64,000 bases of DNA, from contig CANFHX010000008.1 of assembly GCA_947446865.1 (NCBI GenBank), positions 47,817-111,816 of the forward strand, in the 5' to 3' direction. The DNA comes from Flavobacteriaceae bacterium (GTDB lineage: Bacteria; Bacteroidota; Bacteroidia; Flavobacteriales; Flavobacteriaceae). A model generated the notes under the pieces. That model searched no databases. It saw nothing but the letters and a program-made list of their open reading frames with translations, and was not told the origin of the DNA. Made by a program: the position numbers and the translations under genes. Below, piece after piece: positions 44,183 to 52,540 of the stretch (positions are counted from its first letter, which is position 1; each line of letters begins with the position of its first letter).

Positions 44183-44581
44183 TTAATCATTAATTATATC
44201 TAAAATGTATTTCGGAGGCTGCATTGGCTTACCGGTTTTTAAATCAATAAAAACAAGAATAAAATGAGCATTTGTTAATAACTCTTGGTTTTCATTAAAG
44301 ATTTCACAATCAAATTCTATCTTAACTCCACTATATTTCCGTAATTTGGTATGAACCGTAAGCAGGTCATCATATCTAGCAGGTTTCTTATAATTAAGAT
44401 GCATAGAGACTATAGGCAATGCCACCCCACTTTCTTCCATAAATTTGTAGGAAACCCCTTTGTTTCTTAGCCATTCCACCCTTCCTATTTCAAAATAAGG
44501 CACATAACTTCCATGATAAACTACTCCCATTTGATCGGTTTCACCATATCTCACTCTAACTTCTACTTTGTGTTCATTCAT
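44183..44581 (-). CDS. Acyl-CoA thioesterase (YbgC/4HBT family)
   Basis: A 132-residue single hot-dog domain. VRVRYGETDQMGVVYHGSYV (residues 7-26) carries the catalytic Asp of the 4HBT/YbgC family and its His/Tyr neighbours. It hydrolyses short or medium acyl-CoA, or acts on acyl-ACP. It is convergent with the IMPACT gene (2 bp between stops) and divergent from dnaA. Confidence 0.9.
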   Translation of the reverse strand: MNEHKVEVRVRYGETDQMGVVYHGSYVPYFEIGRVEWLRNKGVSYKFMEESGVALPIVSMHLNYKKPARYDDLLTVHTKLRKYSGVKIEFDCEIFNENQELLTNAHFILVFIDLKTGKPMQPPKYILDIIND

Positions 44582-44673
44582 CTATTCCTATTTGCTTTTA
44601 GTCTATTTTTAAAAAACTCTATACGACTTTTTTTTTAAAAAAAACATAGACATTTATTTTTTTTAAATGATTT

Positions 44674-44697
44674 TTATCCACATATTTGTTATCCCAA
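44674..44697. promoter_or_regulatory. DnaA boxes upstream of dnaA
   Basis: A perfect DnaA box TTATCCACA at 44674-44682 and a weaker TTATCCCAA at 44689-44697 in the AT-rich 188 bp before dnaA. This suits autoregulation by DnaA, or part of an origin. Two boxes are too few to call oriC. TAATTTCG just before the ATG is a one-mismatch -7 box. Confidence 0.5.
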
Positions 44698-44769
44698 AAA
44701 AATAGCGGTAAAAAGCTTTTTTTTCTACCAAAATAAACCATTAATTAAATTAGTAATTTCGAAACGAAT

Positions 44770-46197
44770 ATGAACAAAACTGCGCAATCAGTTTGGGAGA
44801 ACTGTTTACTTTTCATCAAAGACAACATCCAAGAACAAGCTTTCAAAACATGGTTTGAACCGATTAAATCGGTTGAATTATCAGATAACGCTTTATATAT
44901 TCAAGTTCCTAGTAAATTCTTTTACGAATGGTTAGAAGAACACTATGTTAAATTACTTAAGGTTGCTCTAACTAAAGAGCTTGGCAAAAACGCAAAGTTA
45001 CTCTATAAAATTAAAATGGAGAACACTTATGGCAATAAACAACCTTTTACGGAACAATTGCCAAGTGCACATCGTAGTCCTATAAAATCCCAAGAAGTAG
45101 ATGCTCCATTTAAAAACCTAAATCCAGAACTTAAAAATCCGTTTGTGATTCCTGGAATTAGAAATTTAAAAATTGAATCGCAATTAAATCCTAATTATAG
45201 TTTTGATAATTTCCTTGAAGGAGACTCTAACCGTTTGGCTCGTTCTGCCGGTATGGCTGTGGCCAACAAACCAGGAGGAACTTCGTTTAACCCACTCCTT
45301 ATTTTTGGTGGTGTTGGTTTAGGCAAAACCCACTTAGCTCATGCTATTGGTGTAGAAATTAAAGATAAATATCCTGAAAAAACCGTGTTGTATATTTCTG
45401 CCGAAGTATTCACACAACAATATATTGATTCGGTTAAGAAAAACAATCGTAATGACTTTATTCATTTCTATCAATTGATAGATGTGCTAATAATAGACGA
45501 CGTGCAATTTCTTTCTGGTAAAACTGGTACGCAAGATGTGTTTTTCCATATCTTCAACTATTTGCACCAAAATGGAAAACAAGTAATTCTTACTTCCGAT
45601 AAAGCCCCTGTAGACATGCAGGACATTGAACAACGTTTATTATCTCGTTTCAAATGGGGATTATCTGCCGAATTACACCAACCCGATTACGAAACTAGGG
45701 TCTCTATTTTGAATAACATATTATATCGGGACGGCGTAGAAATGCCAAACGAAATTGTAGAATATGTTGCTCAAAATATTAAATCTAACGTTAGAGAACT
45801 AGAAGGTGCTATTATCTCATTAATAGCGCAATCGTCTTTCAATAAAAAAGAAGTTACTCTAGAACTTGCTAAAAGCGTTGTAGAGAAATTTGTTAAAAAT
45901 GTAAAACGCGAAATATCAATAGACTACATTCAAAAAGTAGTTTCCGATTATTTTCAATTGGATTTGGATACTTTGCAATCTAAAACTAGAAAACGTCATG
46001 TGGTTCAAGCAAGGCAGTTAGCTATGTTTTTTGCAAAAAAATTCACCAAAGCATCGTTGGCAAATATTGGATCACAAATTGGAGACAGAGACCACGCGAC
46101 TGTATTACATGCTTGTAAAACCGTAGACAACTTGGTTTCTACTGATAAACAATTCAAAAAATTTGTAGAGGATATTCATAAAAAATTATCTTTATAA
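44770..46197 (+). CDS. dnaA: Chromosomal replication initiator DnaA
   Basis: A 475-residue DnaA with four domains: domain I (about 1-90, ENCLLFIKDNIQEQAFKTWF), a linker, the AAA+ core with Walker A GGVGLGKT near 179-186 and Walker B VLIIDDVQFL near 240, and the DNA-binding domain IV with the signature GDRDHATVLHACKTV near 439-453. It melts the origin and loads the helicase. Length is normal. A perfect DnaA box lies 88 bp upstream. Confidence 0.97.
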   Translation: MNKTAQSVWENCLLFIKDNIQEQAFKTWFEPIKSVELSDNALYIQVPSKFFYEWLEEHYVKLLKVALTKELGKNAKLLYKIKMENTYGNKQPFTEQLPSAHRSPIKSQEVDAPFKNLNPELKNPFVIPGIRNLKIESQLNPNYSFDNFLEGDSNRLARSAGMAVANKPGGTSFNPLLIFGGVGLGKTHLAHAIGVEIKDKYPEKTVLYISAEVFTQQYIDSVKKNNRNDFIHFYQLIDVLIIDDVQFLSGKTGTQDVFFHIFNYLHQNGKQVILTSDKAPVDMQDIEQRLLSRFKWGLSAELHQPDYETRVSILNNILYRDGVEMPNEIVEYVAQNIKSNVRELEGAIISLIAQSSFNKKEVTLELAKSVVEKFVKNVKREISIDYIQKVVSDYFQLDLDTLQSKTRKRHVVQARQLAMFFAKKFTKASLANIGSQIGDRDHATVLHACKTVDNLVSTDKQFKKFVEDIHKKLSL

Positions 46198-46248
46198 ACG
46201 CAATTTTACTTCAACTTTTCCCTTTTTTAGGATATAGAATAAATCATT

Positions 46249-46716
46249 ATGCCAGTTAAAATAGTAATGGTATGCTTAGGAAATATCTGCCGATCACCAT
46301 TGGCAGAGGGAATCTTAGCCTCTAAATTACCAAAAGATAAATTTCTAGTAGATTCTGCTGGAACTGGATCTTGGCATGTTGGCAAAAACCCCGATTCGCG
46401 ATCTATTGCTACTGCAAAAAAACACGGCTTGAATATTTCAAATCAAAAAGGCAAACATTTTAACGCTACTTTTTTTGATGAATTTGATTATATCTATGTC
46501 ATGGATGGCTCCAACTATGACGATGTAACTTCTTTAGCAAAAACAGAAGCCCATAAAGAAAAAGTAAAATTGATACTTGAGGAACTTTTTCCTGGCGACA
46601 ATGTAGACGTTCCAGATCCTTATTATGGCTTGCAAAATGGCTTTGATATGGTATATGAAATGCTAGACCAAGCCACAGATTTATTAGCAAAAAAATTAAT
46701 CGAGAAACATTCTTAA
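46249..46716 (+). CDS. Low molecular weight protein-tyrosine phosphatase
   Basis: A 155-residue LMW-PTP. The P-loop C-x5-R is VCLGNICRSP (Cys9, Arg15), and the general acid Asp lies in VPDPYYG near 120. In other bacteria such enzymes (Wzb) dephosphorylate Wzc-type kinases; this one is 14 kb from the Wzc-like gene and in a different operon, so a link is only possible. Its stop overlaps the next ATG by one base. Confidence 0.93.
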   Translation: MPVKIVMVCLGNICRSPLAEGILASKLPKDKFLVDSAGTGSWHVGKNPDSRSIATAKKHGLNISNQKGKHFNATFFDEFDYIYVMDGSNYDDVTSLAKTEAHKEKVKLILEELFPGDNVDVPDPYYGLQNGFDMVYEMLDQATDLLAKKLIEKHS

Positions 46717-47438
46717 TGAATACTAAGAACTTAATAGGAAAACTTTATCTTATTCCAACTACTCTTGGCGACTGTAATCCGGAAGATGTTTTACCACAAA
46801 CGGTGAAAAGAGCCATTCAATTTATTGACCATTATATTGTGGAAAACGAAAAAACTGCACGCAAGTGCATTAAAAGCGTTTTGCCAGAAAAGGTACAATC
46901 TTCTTTAATTTTAAGTACTTTAAATAAATATACCGAAATTGCCGAACACAACGAAATGCTTAAGCCTTGTTTTCAAGGAATAAACGTTGGACTTATGAGT
47001 GAAGCCGGTTGCCCTGGTGTTGCCGATCCTGGTGCTGCCATTGTAAAATTAGCGCACGAGAAAGGGATTCAAGTAGTTCCGTTAGTAGGGCCTTCGTCTA
47101 TTTTATTAGCGATGATGGGCTCTGGAATGAACGGACAAAGTTTTGCTTTTAATGGGTATTTACCTATTGATAAATCGGATAAAAAAGCGGCTTTAAAGAA
47201 TTATGAGAAGTTTTCGCACGATAAAAACCAATCGCAAATTTTTATAGAAACTCCCTATAGGAACAATAAATTATTAGAAGATTTATTGCAAACCTTACAG
47301 CCAAGCACCCACTTGTGTATTGCTGCAGACATCACACTTCCAACAGAATACATCAAAACTTTTCGAGTTGCCGATTGGAAAAAAGTAACTATTGATTTAC
47401 ACAATAGACCTACTATTTTTATAGTACATAAAATGTAA
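46716..47438 (+). CDS. SAM-dependent methyltransferase, RsmI-like
   Basis: A 240-residue tetrapyrrole-methylase-fold enzyme like RsmI but with the Bacteroidetes variant sequence: LYLIPTTLGD, the central MSEAGCPGVADPGAAIVKLA near 90-109, PLVGPSSILLAMMGSG and FIETPYRNNKLLEDL. RsmI methylates C1402 of 16S rRNA; a paralogue exists in many Flavobacteria, so the exact substrate is uncertain. The start overlaps the phosphatase stop (TAATG). Confidence 0.85.
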   Translation: MNTKNLIGKLYLIPTTLGDCNPEDVLPQTVKRAIQFIDHYIVENEKTARKCIKSVLPEKVQSSLILSTLNKYTEIAEHNEMLKPCFQGINVGLMSEAGCPGVADPGAAIVKLAHEKGIQVVPLVGPSSILLAMMGSGMNGQSFAFNGYLPIDKSDKKAALKNYEKFSHDKNQSQIFIETPYRNNKLLEDLLQTLQPSTHLCIAADITLPTEYIKTFRVADWKKVTIDLHNRPTIFIVHKM

Positions 47439-47498
47439 ATTTGATTTACTAATTTTATTATTTATTCTGAATTTCACAAAATAAAGTACCTCCTTTAG

Positions 47499-47610
47499 CC
47501 CCGATTGCAGTGAAAATCCTGGCATTGCGATAAATTATAAGTAGTATTGGATGCTTTGTTCCTCGCAATGACAGATTGTAACGGAAAGCGGGAAACCAGT
47601 ATACTAAAAT
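47499..47610. repeat. Dispersed repeat remnant with small palindrome
   Basis: Between two genes lies a sequence unlike coding DNA, with inverted words CATTGCGA (47523-47530) and TCGCAATG (47563-47570). A 24 bp part (47551-47574) matches 18 of 24 bases at 52347-52370. It looks like a decayed interspersed repeat. The rest of 47439-47639 shows nothing else. Confidence 0.55.
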
Positions 47611-47639
47611 ACCCGAGCCTTTCGCTACCAATAAAAAAA

Positions 47640-48275
47640 TTAGTGAACTTTTACAGAACTATCGGCTTTAATGTTGTGGGTTTCGTAGCCTCCAAATTGC
47701 TTTAGATAACTTTTTATAGAAGTACCATAGCCATCCTTGCATTTTTTCTTGCCATCGGACTCTAAGTATTTCCGAATAGATCCTGCGCCTCCAAGATGGG
47801 CTGCTGCAAGAATTCCAGATTCGGTTACTCGAACGCCATCAATAGTTTGTCCTCTAAATTCTTCAATAACGTCTTGCAACTTAAATTTATTGAATTTTAT
47901 TAAAGCAACGAAAGCTTTTTCTTGCAATTCTGGACTGTTCAAAAAAAGTGTATTATTTTTTATTCCAAAAAAGCGCAAAGCGGAAGTTCCAAATTGGTAT
48001 TTACCCATATAGCCTAAGGAATTTACCAAATGGTATTGCCCTTGTGATTCTCTGATTCCGATTGCTTCTTTGAAACCAATGAAATGTTTTCCGATAAAAG
48101 GTAGAGTTTGACCGATATAATCAGAAGGTTTTTCGGAGGGAAATTGGTATAACAATTCCTCCTTTTCGCTTACATAAAGCCGCTTATGATTTAAAGATTC
48201 TATGGGTTTAAAAGCAGAGCTTATAAAACCTATTATCATAACGATTCCTATGTAAAACGACCATCTATTTATCAT
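47640..48275 (-). CDS. Lysozyme/transglycosylase-like exported protein
   Basis: A 211-residue protein with one N-terminal hydrophobic segment (about 5-23; signal or anchor). The core FKEAIGIRESQGQYHLVNSL, GYMGKYQFGTSALRFFGI has the glutamate (Glu76) and Y.GKYQFG pattern of lysozyme-fold lytic transglycosylases. GQTIDGVRVTESGILAAAHL and GGAGSIRKYLES continue it. It would cut or remodel peptidoglycan in the periplasm. Exact family not determined. Confidence 0.7.
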   Translation of the reverse strand: MINRWSFYIGIVMIIGFISSAFKPIESLNHKRLYVSEKEELLYQFPSEKPSDYIGQTLPFIGKHFIGFKEAIGIRESQGQYHLVNSLGYMGKYQFGTSALRFFGIKNNTLFLNSPELQEKAFVALIKFNKFKLQDVIEEFRGQTIDGVRVTESGILAAAHLGGAGSIRKYLESDGKKKCKDGYGTSIKSYLKQFGGYETHNIKADSSVKVH

Positions 48276-48372
48276 AAATTGTGATTTCCAAGCGCTGTCA
48301 CCATCTTGATATTAACGGATCAAATATATAACTTTATTTTAAATAAAATTGAAAATCAAGTAGTTATGTTTT

Positions 48373-49287
48373 TTAGAAGTATAAATAATGGAATTTAATT
48401 CCTTGTGAACCGCTGAATTCTAACGTTGGAGCAGGAATTTTAATGGAATTAAAAACTGAGAAAAAAGTTTTTAAAAAGTGTGATTTTGTATGAATTTTAG
48501 TCAAATCGGCATCGAAACTTAGGTAAAATTGTCGCGATCTTTTGGTCTCAAAAGAGAAAAAAAGAGGGTTATTTTCGGTTCTTCCGGTGATCATTCCGTC
48601 GGCTCCATAACCAACAGCAATATTAATCCATTTTGGTACTTTAGACGATTTAAAAAACGAATTTACATTGGCAGAAAGCCAATAGGTTTGCCCGTTATAA
48701 TCTTTTAGAATTTGTTCGGATAAAGAACTCCCTAAAACATTTGGCCGAAGACTTGCATATTGGGTGGTGTGAAAGGAAAATTTGGGAACTATTCGTTGTT
48801 CGTTCCAGATTAGTTCTTGCGAAACGTAAAGAGCCGTTCCAGTAGTATTGGCAGCCATATCTCCCCAAGAGAAACCCCATTCGGCAGAATACCCGTCAAA
48901 AACCTCAACGGCACTCATAAATGCTAACCCGATAGTGGATCCATAAATTAGTTGGCTTTTTTTAGAACAGCCACTCCATTGCAAAGCATTGGAACCAAAA
49001 GCACCCAAGTGGTAGGAAGAAAATAAATGCCCTGCTTTATCCATTTGTAGCCATTCGTTATTATCGTTCACCGAATGTAGGTTGGATTGTGCATAATCGG
49101 CATACCAAAGTTGGTTTAAGCCTATTAATGCACCCGAAGCCATAGCGGTTTGAGCAACAATGACTCCAGTTATCCTTTTAGGCTGTAAAGTATCGGAGGG
49201 TTTAAGGAACGACTGGAGGTTGGTTTGTGCTAATCCGAAAGGGGATTGTAACAGAATTAGAAAAATAAAATATATAGTTTTATTCAT
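48373..49287 (-). CDS. DUF2279 (YfiM-like) exported protein
   Basis: A 304-residue protein with a signal peptide (about 1-20, ends GLAQ). The DUF2279 pattern is clear: WLQMDKAGHLFSSYHLGAFG near 80-99 and AVEVFDGYSAEWGFSWGDMA near 127-146. Several hydrophobic stretches suggest membrane association. Function is unknown. It is the last gene before the RelE/ParE pair, with 12 bp between. Confidence 0.82.
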   Translation of the reverse strand: MNKTIYFIFLILLQSPFGLAQTNLQSFLKPSDTLQPKRITGVIVAQTAMASGALIGLNQLWYADYAQSNLHSVNDNNEWLQMDKAGHLFSSYHLGAFGSNALQWSGCSKKSQLIYGSTIGLAFMSAVEVFDGYSAEWGFSWGDMAANTTGTALYVSQELIWNEQRIVPKFSFHTTQYASLRPNVLGSSLSEQILKDYNGQTYWLSANVNSFFKSSKVPKWINIAVGYGADGMITGRTENNPLFFSFETKRSRQFYLSFDADLTKIHTKSHFLKTFFSVFNSIKIPAPTLEFSGSQGIKFHYLYF

Positions 49288-49299
49288 TAACTTTAAATC

Positions 49300-49623
49300 T
49301 TATTTATTCTTATTTGGATTTTGACGGGTATCAAAAATTCTATTTATATATACTTTTGTAGTTCCTTCTCTGTATGTAATTTTGTAATGACCATGAATAA
49401 GTTTTCTATACTTATGCTTTAAATGCAGAAATTCTTCATCAACAGAACCTATTTTGGAGAAATCATGTGTTGGGTTTTCAAGAATTTCAACACAATTTAA
49501 TATAGATTGAATGCTGTTTTTTGCAATTGAAAAACCATATAATTTGGAATTAAATTCAAAAGCCTTTTCTAAATCTTTTACTGCTCTTGAAGTTAAAAAT
49601 ACTGGCTTTACAATTCTTTCCAA
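49300..49623 (-). CDS. RelE/ParE-family toxin
   Basis: A 107-residue protein with the ParE/RelE fold signs: FLTSRAVKDLEKAFEFN helix at the start, HKYRKLIHGHYKITYREGTT and VYINRIFDTRQNPNK at the end, where the last Arg/Asn residues are usual. RelE cuts mRNA in the ribosome and ParE poisons gyrase; sequence alone does not decide. It overlaps the antitoxin by 16 bp. Confidence 0.85.
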   Translation of the reverse strand: MERIVKPVFLTSRAVKDLEKAFEFNSKLYGFSIAKNSIQSILNCVEILENPTHDFSKIGSVDEEFLHLKHKYRKLIHGHYKITYREGTTKVYINRIFDTRQNPNKNK

Positions 49624-49820
49624 TTTTCAATTGCTTTTTTTATATCAGACAAACTATGAATTCTACCCGCTTTAATATCATCTTCTGATTCTTTAATTAG
49701 AACACTATTATCGGATTTGTTCATAAAATCTTTAATAATTTCGTAGAAATCTTTTACAAAATTTGCATCGCTACTATCAATAATTTGATGAAGTTCTTTT
49801 TTAATTTCTATAGTACTCAT
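49608..49820 (-). CDS. Antitoxin of the RelE/ParE pair
   Basis: A 70-residue, largely helical, charged protein (IKKELHQIIDSSDANFVKDF; then EDDIKAGRIHSLSDIKKAIE). No DNA-binding fold is obvious, but the short length, the position before the toxin and the 16 bp overlap are typical of an antitoxin. The C-terminal half would wrap the toxin. Confidence 0.75.
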   Translation of the reverse strand: MSTIEIKKELHQIIDSSDANFVKDFYEIIKDFMNKSDNSVLIKESEDDIKAGRIHSLSDIKKAIENWKEL

Positions 49821-49886
49821 AGCGTTTATGATTTAGTAACTCAAAATTAGCGAATTTTATTTAACTATAAAATTTTAATTGAAAGT

Positions 49887-50921
49887 TTATCTTTTAGTAC
49901 CAGTTCCGTTTAACCAATCGGCATATTTTTTAGCATTTATTTGATGCTGCGGATAGGTAGAGGCAAACTCATGGTACCCAAAACGTTCTACACTTGCACA
50001 GAAATAAATATAATCGTTATTGTCTGGATTTAAAACAGCATCAATTGCAGTAATATCTGGCATTGCAATTGGTCCTGGAGGTAAACCTATATTTACATAA
50101 GTATTGTATGGAGAATTGATGGTTAAGTCGGCATACAAAACTCGTTTGATAATTTGATCAAAATCATTGTCTCTTAATTTCACTGCATATATAATGGTTG
50201 GATCGGCTTGCAAAGGCATTCCTTGCTCTAACCTGTTTAAATAAACTCGTGCTACTTTTGGTCGTTCGTCTTTTTTAACGGTTTCTTTGTGTACTATGGA
50301 AGCCAAAGTCATTACTTCTACTGGAGAAAGGCCTAGTTTTTTGGCTTTCATTATTCGCTCCAGAGTCCAAAATTTTTTGTACTCTTTTAGCATTTTATCT
50401 CTAAATTTTTCAGCAGAAACATTCCAATAAAATTCATACGAATTTGGAATAAACATCGCAATAACGTTGTCTTTAGTAAAGCCGTTTTGTTTTAAAAATA
50501 GGGAATCTCTAAAAACAGAAAGTAATTTAGTAGTGTCGGGTTCTATTTGAGAACTAATTCGAACGCATAAATTTTCTAAACGTTCTTGGTTGTTAAAGGC
50601 CAAATTAACGGGCACGTTTCTTCTTAAAGTGGAAACCAAACCAAAACTACTTAGTCCTTTTTTGAATAAAAATCGACCTGGTTTTACGCTCTCATCATAC
50701 GAACAAAGTCCTGCAATAAATTTAAAATCATTGCTATTTATTACATACGGAGAAATAATCTCCAACACTTTATCGTAATTGGAACCCGTTGGAATTTCAA
50801 CGTAAAATTCTTTCGAAACGTCTTTGGTATTATTGGTGAAATATTTGGAATAAACAATGATAGCAAAAACTAAAAAAAGTCCTGCTGCGGCAATTAGTAT
50901 GGTTTTTAACTTTTTGTTCAA
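49887..50921 (-). CDS. mltG: Endolytic murein transglycosylase MltG
   Basis: A 344-residue YceG/MltG protein: one N-terminal membrane helix (ILIAAAGLFLVFAIIVYSKY), then the periplasmic catalytic domain with VMTLASIVHKETVKKDERPK (catalytic Glu), RLEQGMPLQADPTIIYA and PYNTYVNIGLPPGPIAMPDI. MltG cuts nascent glycan strands and sets their length. It is last in a minus-strand operon after dapF and a GNAT gene (13 bp gap). Confidence 0.95.
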   Translation of the reverse strand: MNKKLKTILIAAAGLFLVFAIIVYSKYFTNNTKDVSKEFYVEIPTGSNYDKVLEIISPYVINSNDFKFIAGLCSYDESVKPGRFLFKKGLSSFGLVSTLRRNVPVNLAFNNQERLENLCVRISSQIEPDTTKLLSVFRDSLFLKQNGFTKDNVIAMFIPNSYEFYWNVSAEKFRDKMLKEYKKFWTLERIMKAKKLGLSPVEVMTLASIVHKETVKKDERPKVARVYLNRLEQGMPLQADPTIIYAVKLRDNDFDQIIKRVLYADLTINSPYNTYVNIGLPPGPIAMPDITAIDAVLNPDNNDYIYFCASVERFGYHEFASTYPQHQINAKKYADWLNGTGTKR

Positions 50922-50934
50922 AATAAAAACAGTT

Positions 50935-51477
50935 TTAGGTTAGTTTGTGATTTTTTGGGTTAATCAACTGAAAAAGAACTTCATCATGGTAGGAATTATT
51001 TGTATAAATCCAATCTTTTTTGATGCCTATTTTTTCAAATCCAAAAGTAGCAAAAAGGTTTAAACTAGAAACATTATCTACTGCAATATTTGCGAAAAGT
51101 TGGTGCAATTGCAATTGCTTAAAGGAATAAGCAATTAAAATCCCTAATGCTTCTTTACCAAAGCCTTTACTCCTATCGGTTTCTTTTTGAATTACAATTC
51201 CTATTCCAGCGCGGTTATTTTTAGGATCAAAGTCGAATAAATCGATTAAACCAATTGGGGTTTGAGAATTTTTAATACAAATTGCCAACCGCAATTGTTT
51301 GGCTTCATATATATCTTGGTGGGCATTTTCTAAATACTGCCGAATTAAAAATTTACTATACGGAGTTTGGGTATTACTAACTTCCCAAACCGATTCGTCG
51401 TTTTCTATTTGATAAATAAAATCCAAATCTTCGGGTTCTAGTGCGCGGAGGTATAAGTTGGTTCCAGTTAACGTCAT
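50935..51477 (-). CDS. GNAT acetyltransferase (RimJ/RimL-like)
   Basis: A 180-residue GNAT enzyme of the acetyltransf_3 type: LYLRALEPEDLDFIYQIEND at the start, IGIVIQKETDRSKGFGKEAL (acetyl-CoA loop) and LFANIAVDNVSSLNLFATFG with FEKIGIKKDWIY. It may act on a ribosomal protein or another amine; substrate unknown. It lies 6 bp after dapF and 13 bp before mltG on the transcript. Confidence 0.88.
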   Translation of the reverse strand: MTLTGTNLYLRALEPEDLDFIYQIENDESVWEVSNTQTPYSKFLIRQYLENAHQDIYEAKQLRLAICIKNSQTPIGLIDLFDFDPKNNRAGIGIVIQKETDRSKGFGKEALGILIAYSFKQLQLHQLFANIAVDNVSSLNLFATFGFEKIGIKKDWIYTNNSYHDEVLFQLINPKNHKLT

Positions 51478-51483
51478 AAAAGT

Positions 51484-52260
51484 TTAGATTTCAATTTCTC
51501 CCTCAAAAACAAAAGTTGCAGGTCCTTCTAAAAAAACATTTTCAAATCCATTATCGGTTTTATCAAAGGAAACTTTGAGTTTTCCGCCTTCCACATCAAT
51601 AGCAATTTCTTTAGAATTTGTTTTTCCGATGGCATACATAGCGATGGCTGTGGCTGTGGCACCAGTACCGCAGGAAAGGGTTTCGTCTTCAACACCACGT
51701 TCGTAAGTTCGTAAACGGAAATTATTTTCACTTAATTGGCTTACAAAATTCACATTACTACCCGCTTTTCCATATAAATCGGAATAACGAATGGAGGCTC
51801 CATTAGTTTTAACCTCTAAATTTTCAATATCATTCACTAAAGTTACATGATGGGGAGAACCTGTATTTAAAAACACATACTCCTCCTCTATTTTCACCTC
51901 TTTTACGTCTTTCATTTGAAGAGAAACAATTCCGTTTTCTAGAATAGTTGCATGGTGCAAACCATCTGTTGCAATGAAAGTAGTAGCATCTTTAATAATC
52001 CCGAGGCTTTTCGCGAAAGCAACTAGGCATCTTCCGCCATTGCCACACATGGAACTTTGGTTTCCATCGGAATTATAATATACCATTCGGAAATCGGTAT
52101 CCGTATCCTTTTCTAATAAAATCAATCCATCGCCACCTATTCCGAAACGACGATCGCAAAGTTTCTCAATTAATTGCACCGATTCTTTCGGGAAAAATTG
52201 CTCCCTATTATCAATCATTACAAAGTCGTTTCCGGTTCCTTGGTATTTGTGAAATTTCAT
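51484..52260 (-). CDS. dapF: Diaminopimelate epimerase
   Basis: 258 residues when started at ATG 52260 (MKFHKYQGTGNDFVMIDNRE), the conserved N-terminus. A longer frame to 52332 exists only because it runs into an inverted-repeat sequence and is rejected. Catalytic cysteines sit in MCGNGGRC and LSCGTGATATA. DapF converts LL- to meso-diaminopimelate for lysine and peptidoglycan. First gene of the dapF-GNAT-mltG operon. Confidence 0.95.
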   Translation of the reverse strand: MKFHKYQGTGNDFVMIDNREQFFPKESVQLIEKLCDRRFGIGGDGLILLEKDTDTDFRMVYYNSDGNQSSMCGNGGRCLVAFAKSLGIIKDATTFIATDGLHHATILENGIVSLQMKDVKEVKIEEEYVFLNTGSPHHVTLVNDIENLEVKTNGASIRYSDLYGKAGSNVNFVSQLSENNFRLRTYERGVEDETLSCGTGATATAIAMYAIGKTNSKEIAIDVEGGKLKVSFDKTDNGFENVFLEGPATFVFEGEIEI

Positions 52261-52288
52261 TCTTCGATTATTAAATAAAAAAGTATCT

Positions 52289-52412
52289 ATACCAATTATA
52301 ATATAAAATAGTTTTTTTGAATTTATCCTCACCCCAACCCTCTAGATTGCTTCATGCTTCGCAAAGACAGAAGAGGGAGTAAAGATTGGATTATTTTATA
52401 TATAATTGGTAT
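52289..52412. repeat. Short element with 21-22 bp terminal inverted repeats
   Basis: ATACCAATTATAATATAAAA at 52289 and its complement ending at 52412 (TTTTATATATAATTGGTAT) match over 21-22 bp with one base missing. Between them lies about 80 bp including CCTCACCCC..CCCTCT (as in the 38.3 kb element) and GCTTC..CTTCGCAAAGACAG (as at 47551). It resembles a MITE-sized insertion. Confidence 0.6.
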
Positions 52413-52540
52413 TATTGGTTTGTGCATCGCAAAGTTACAATTATTAATGATACGTTAAAGATTGTTAAACGAGCGTTAAAGCATTTTTTTGAAAATAAAA
52501 AAAGTATAATTTTACTTTCAAATAATAAAATCCCAAATAT

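Noticed and set aside
44582..44769. Chromosomal origin oriC
   Set aside because: Only one perfect and one weak DnaA box are visible and no clear unwinding element; listed only as a regulatory site.
52261..52332. N-terminal extension of dapF to 52332
   Set aside because: The added 24 codons are read from an inverted-repeat element; the conserved DapF start (MKFHKYQGTGNDF) is at 52260.
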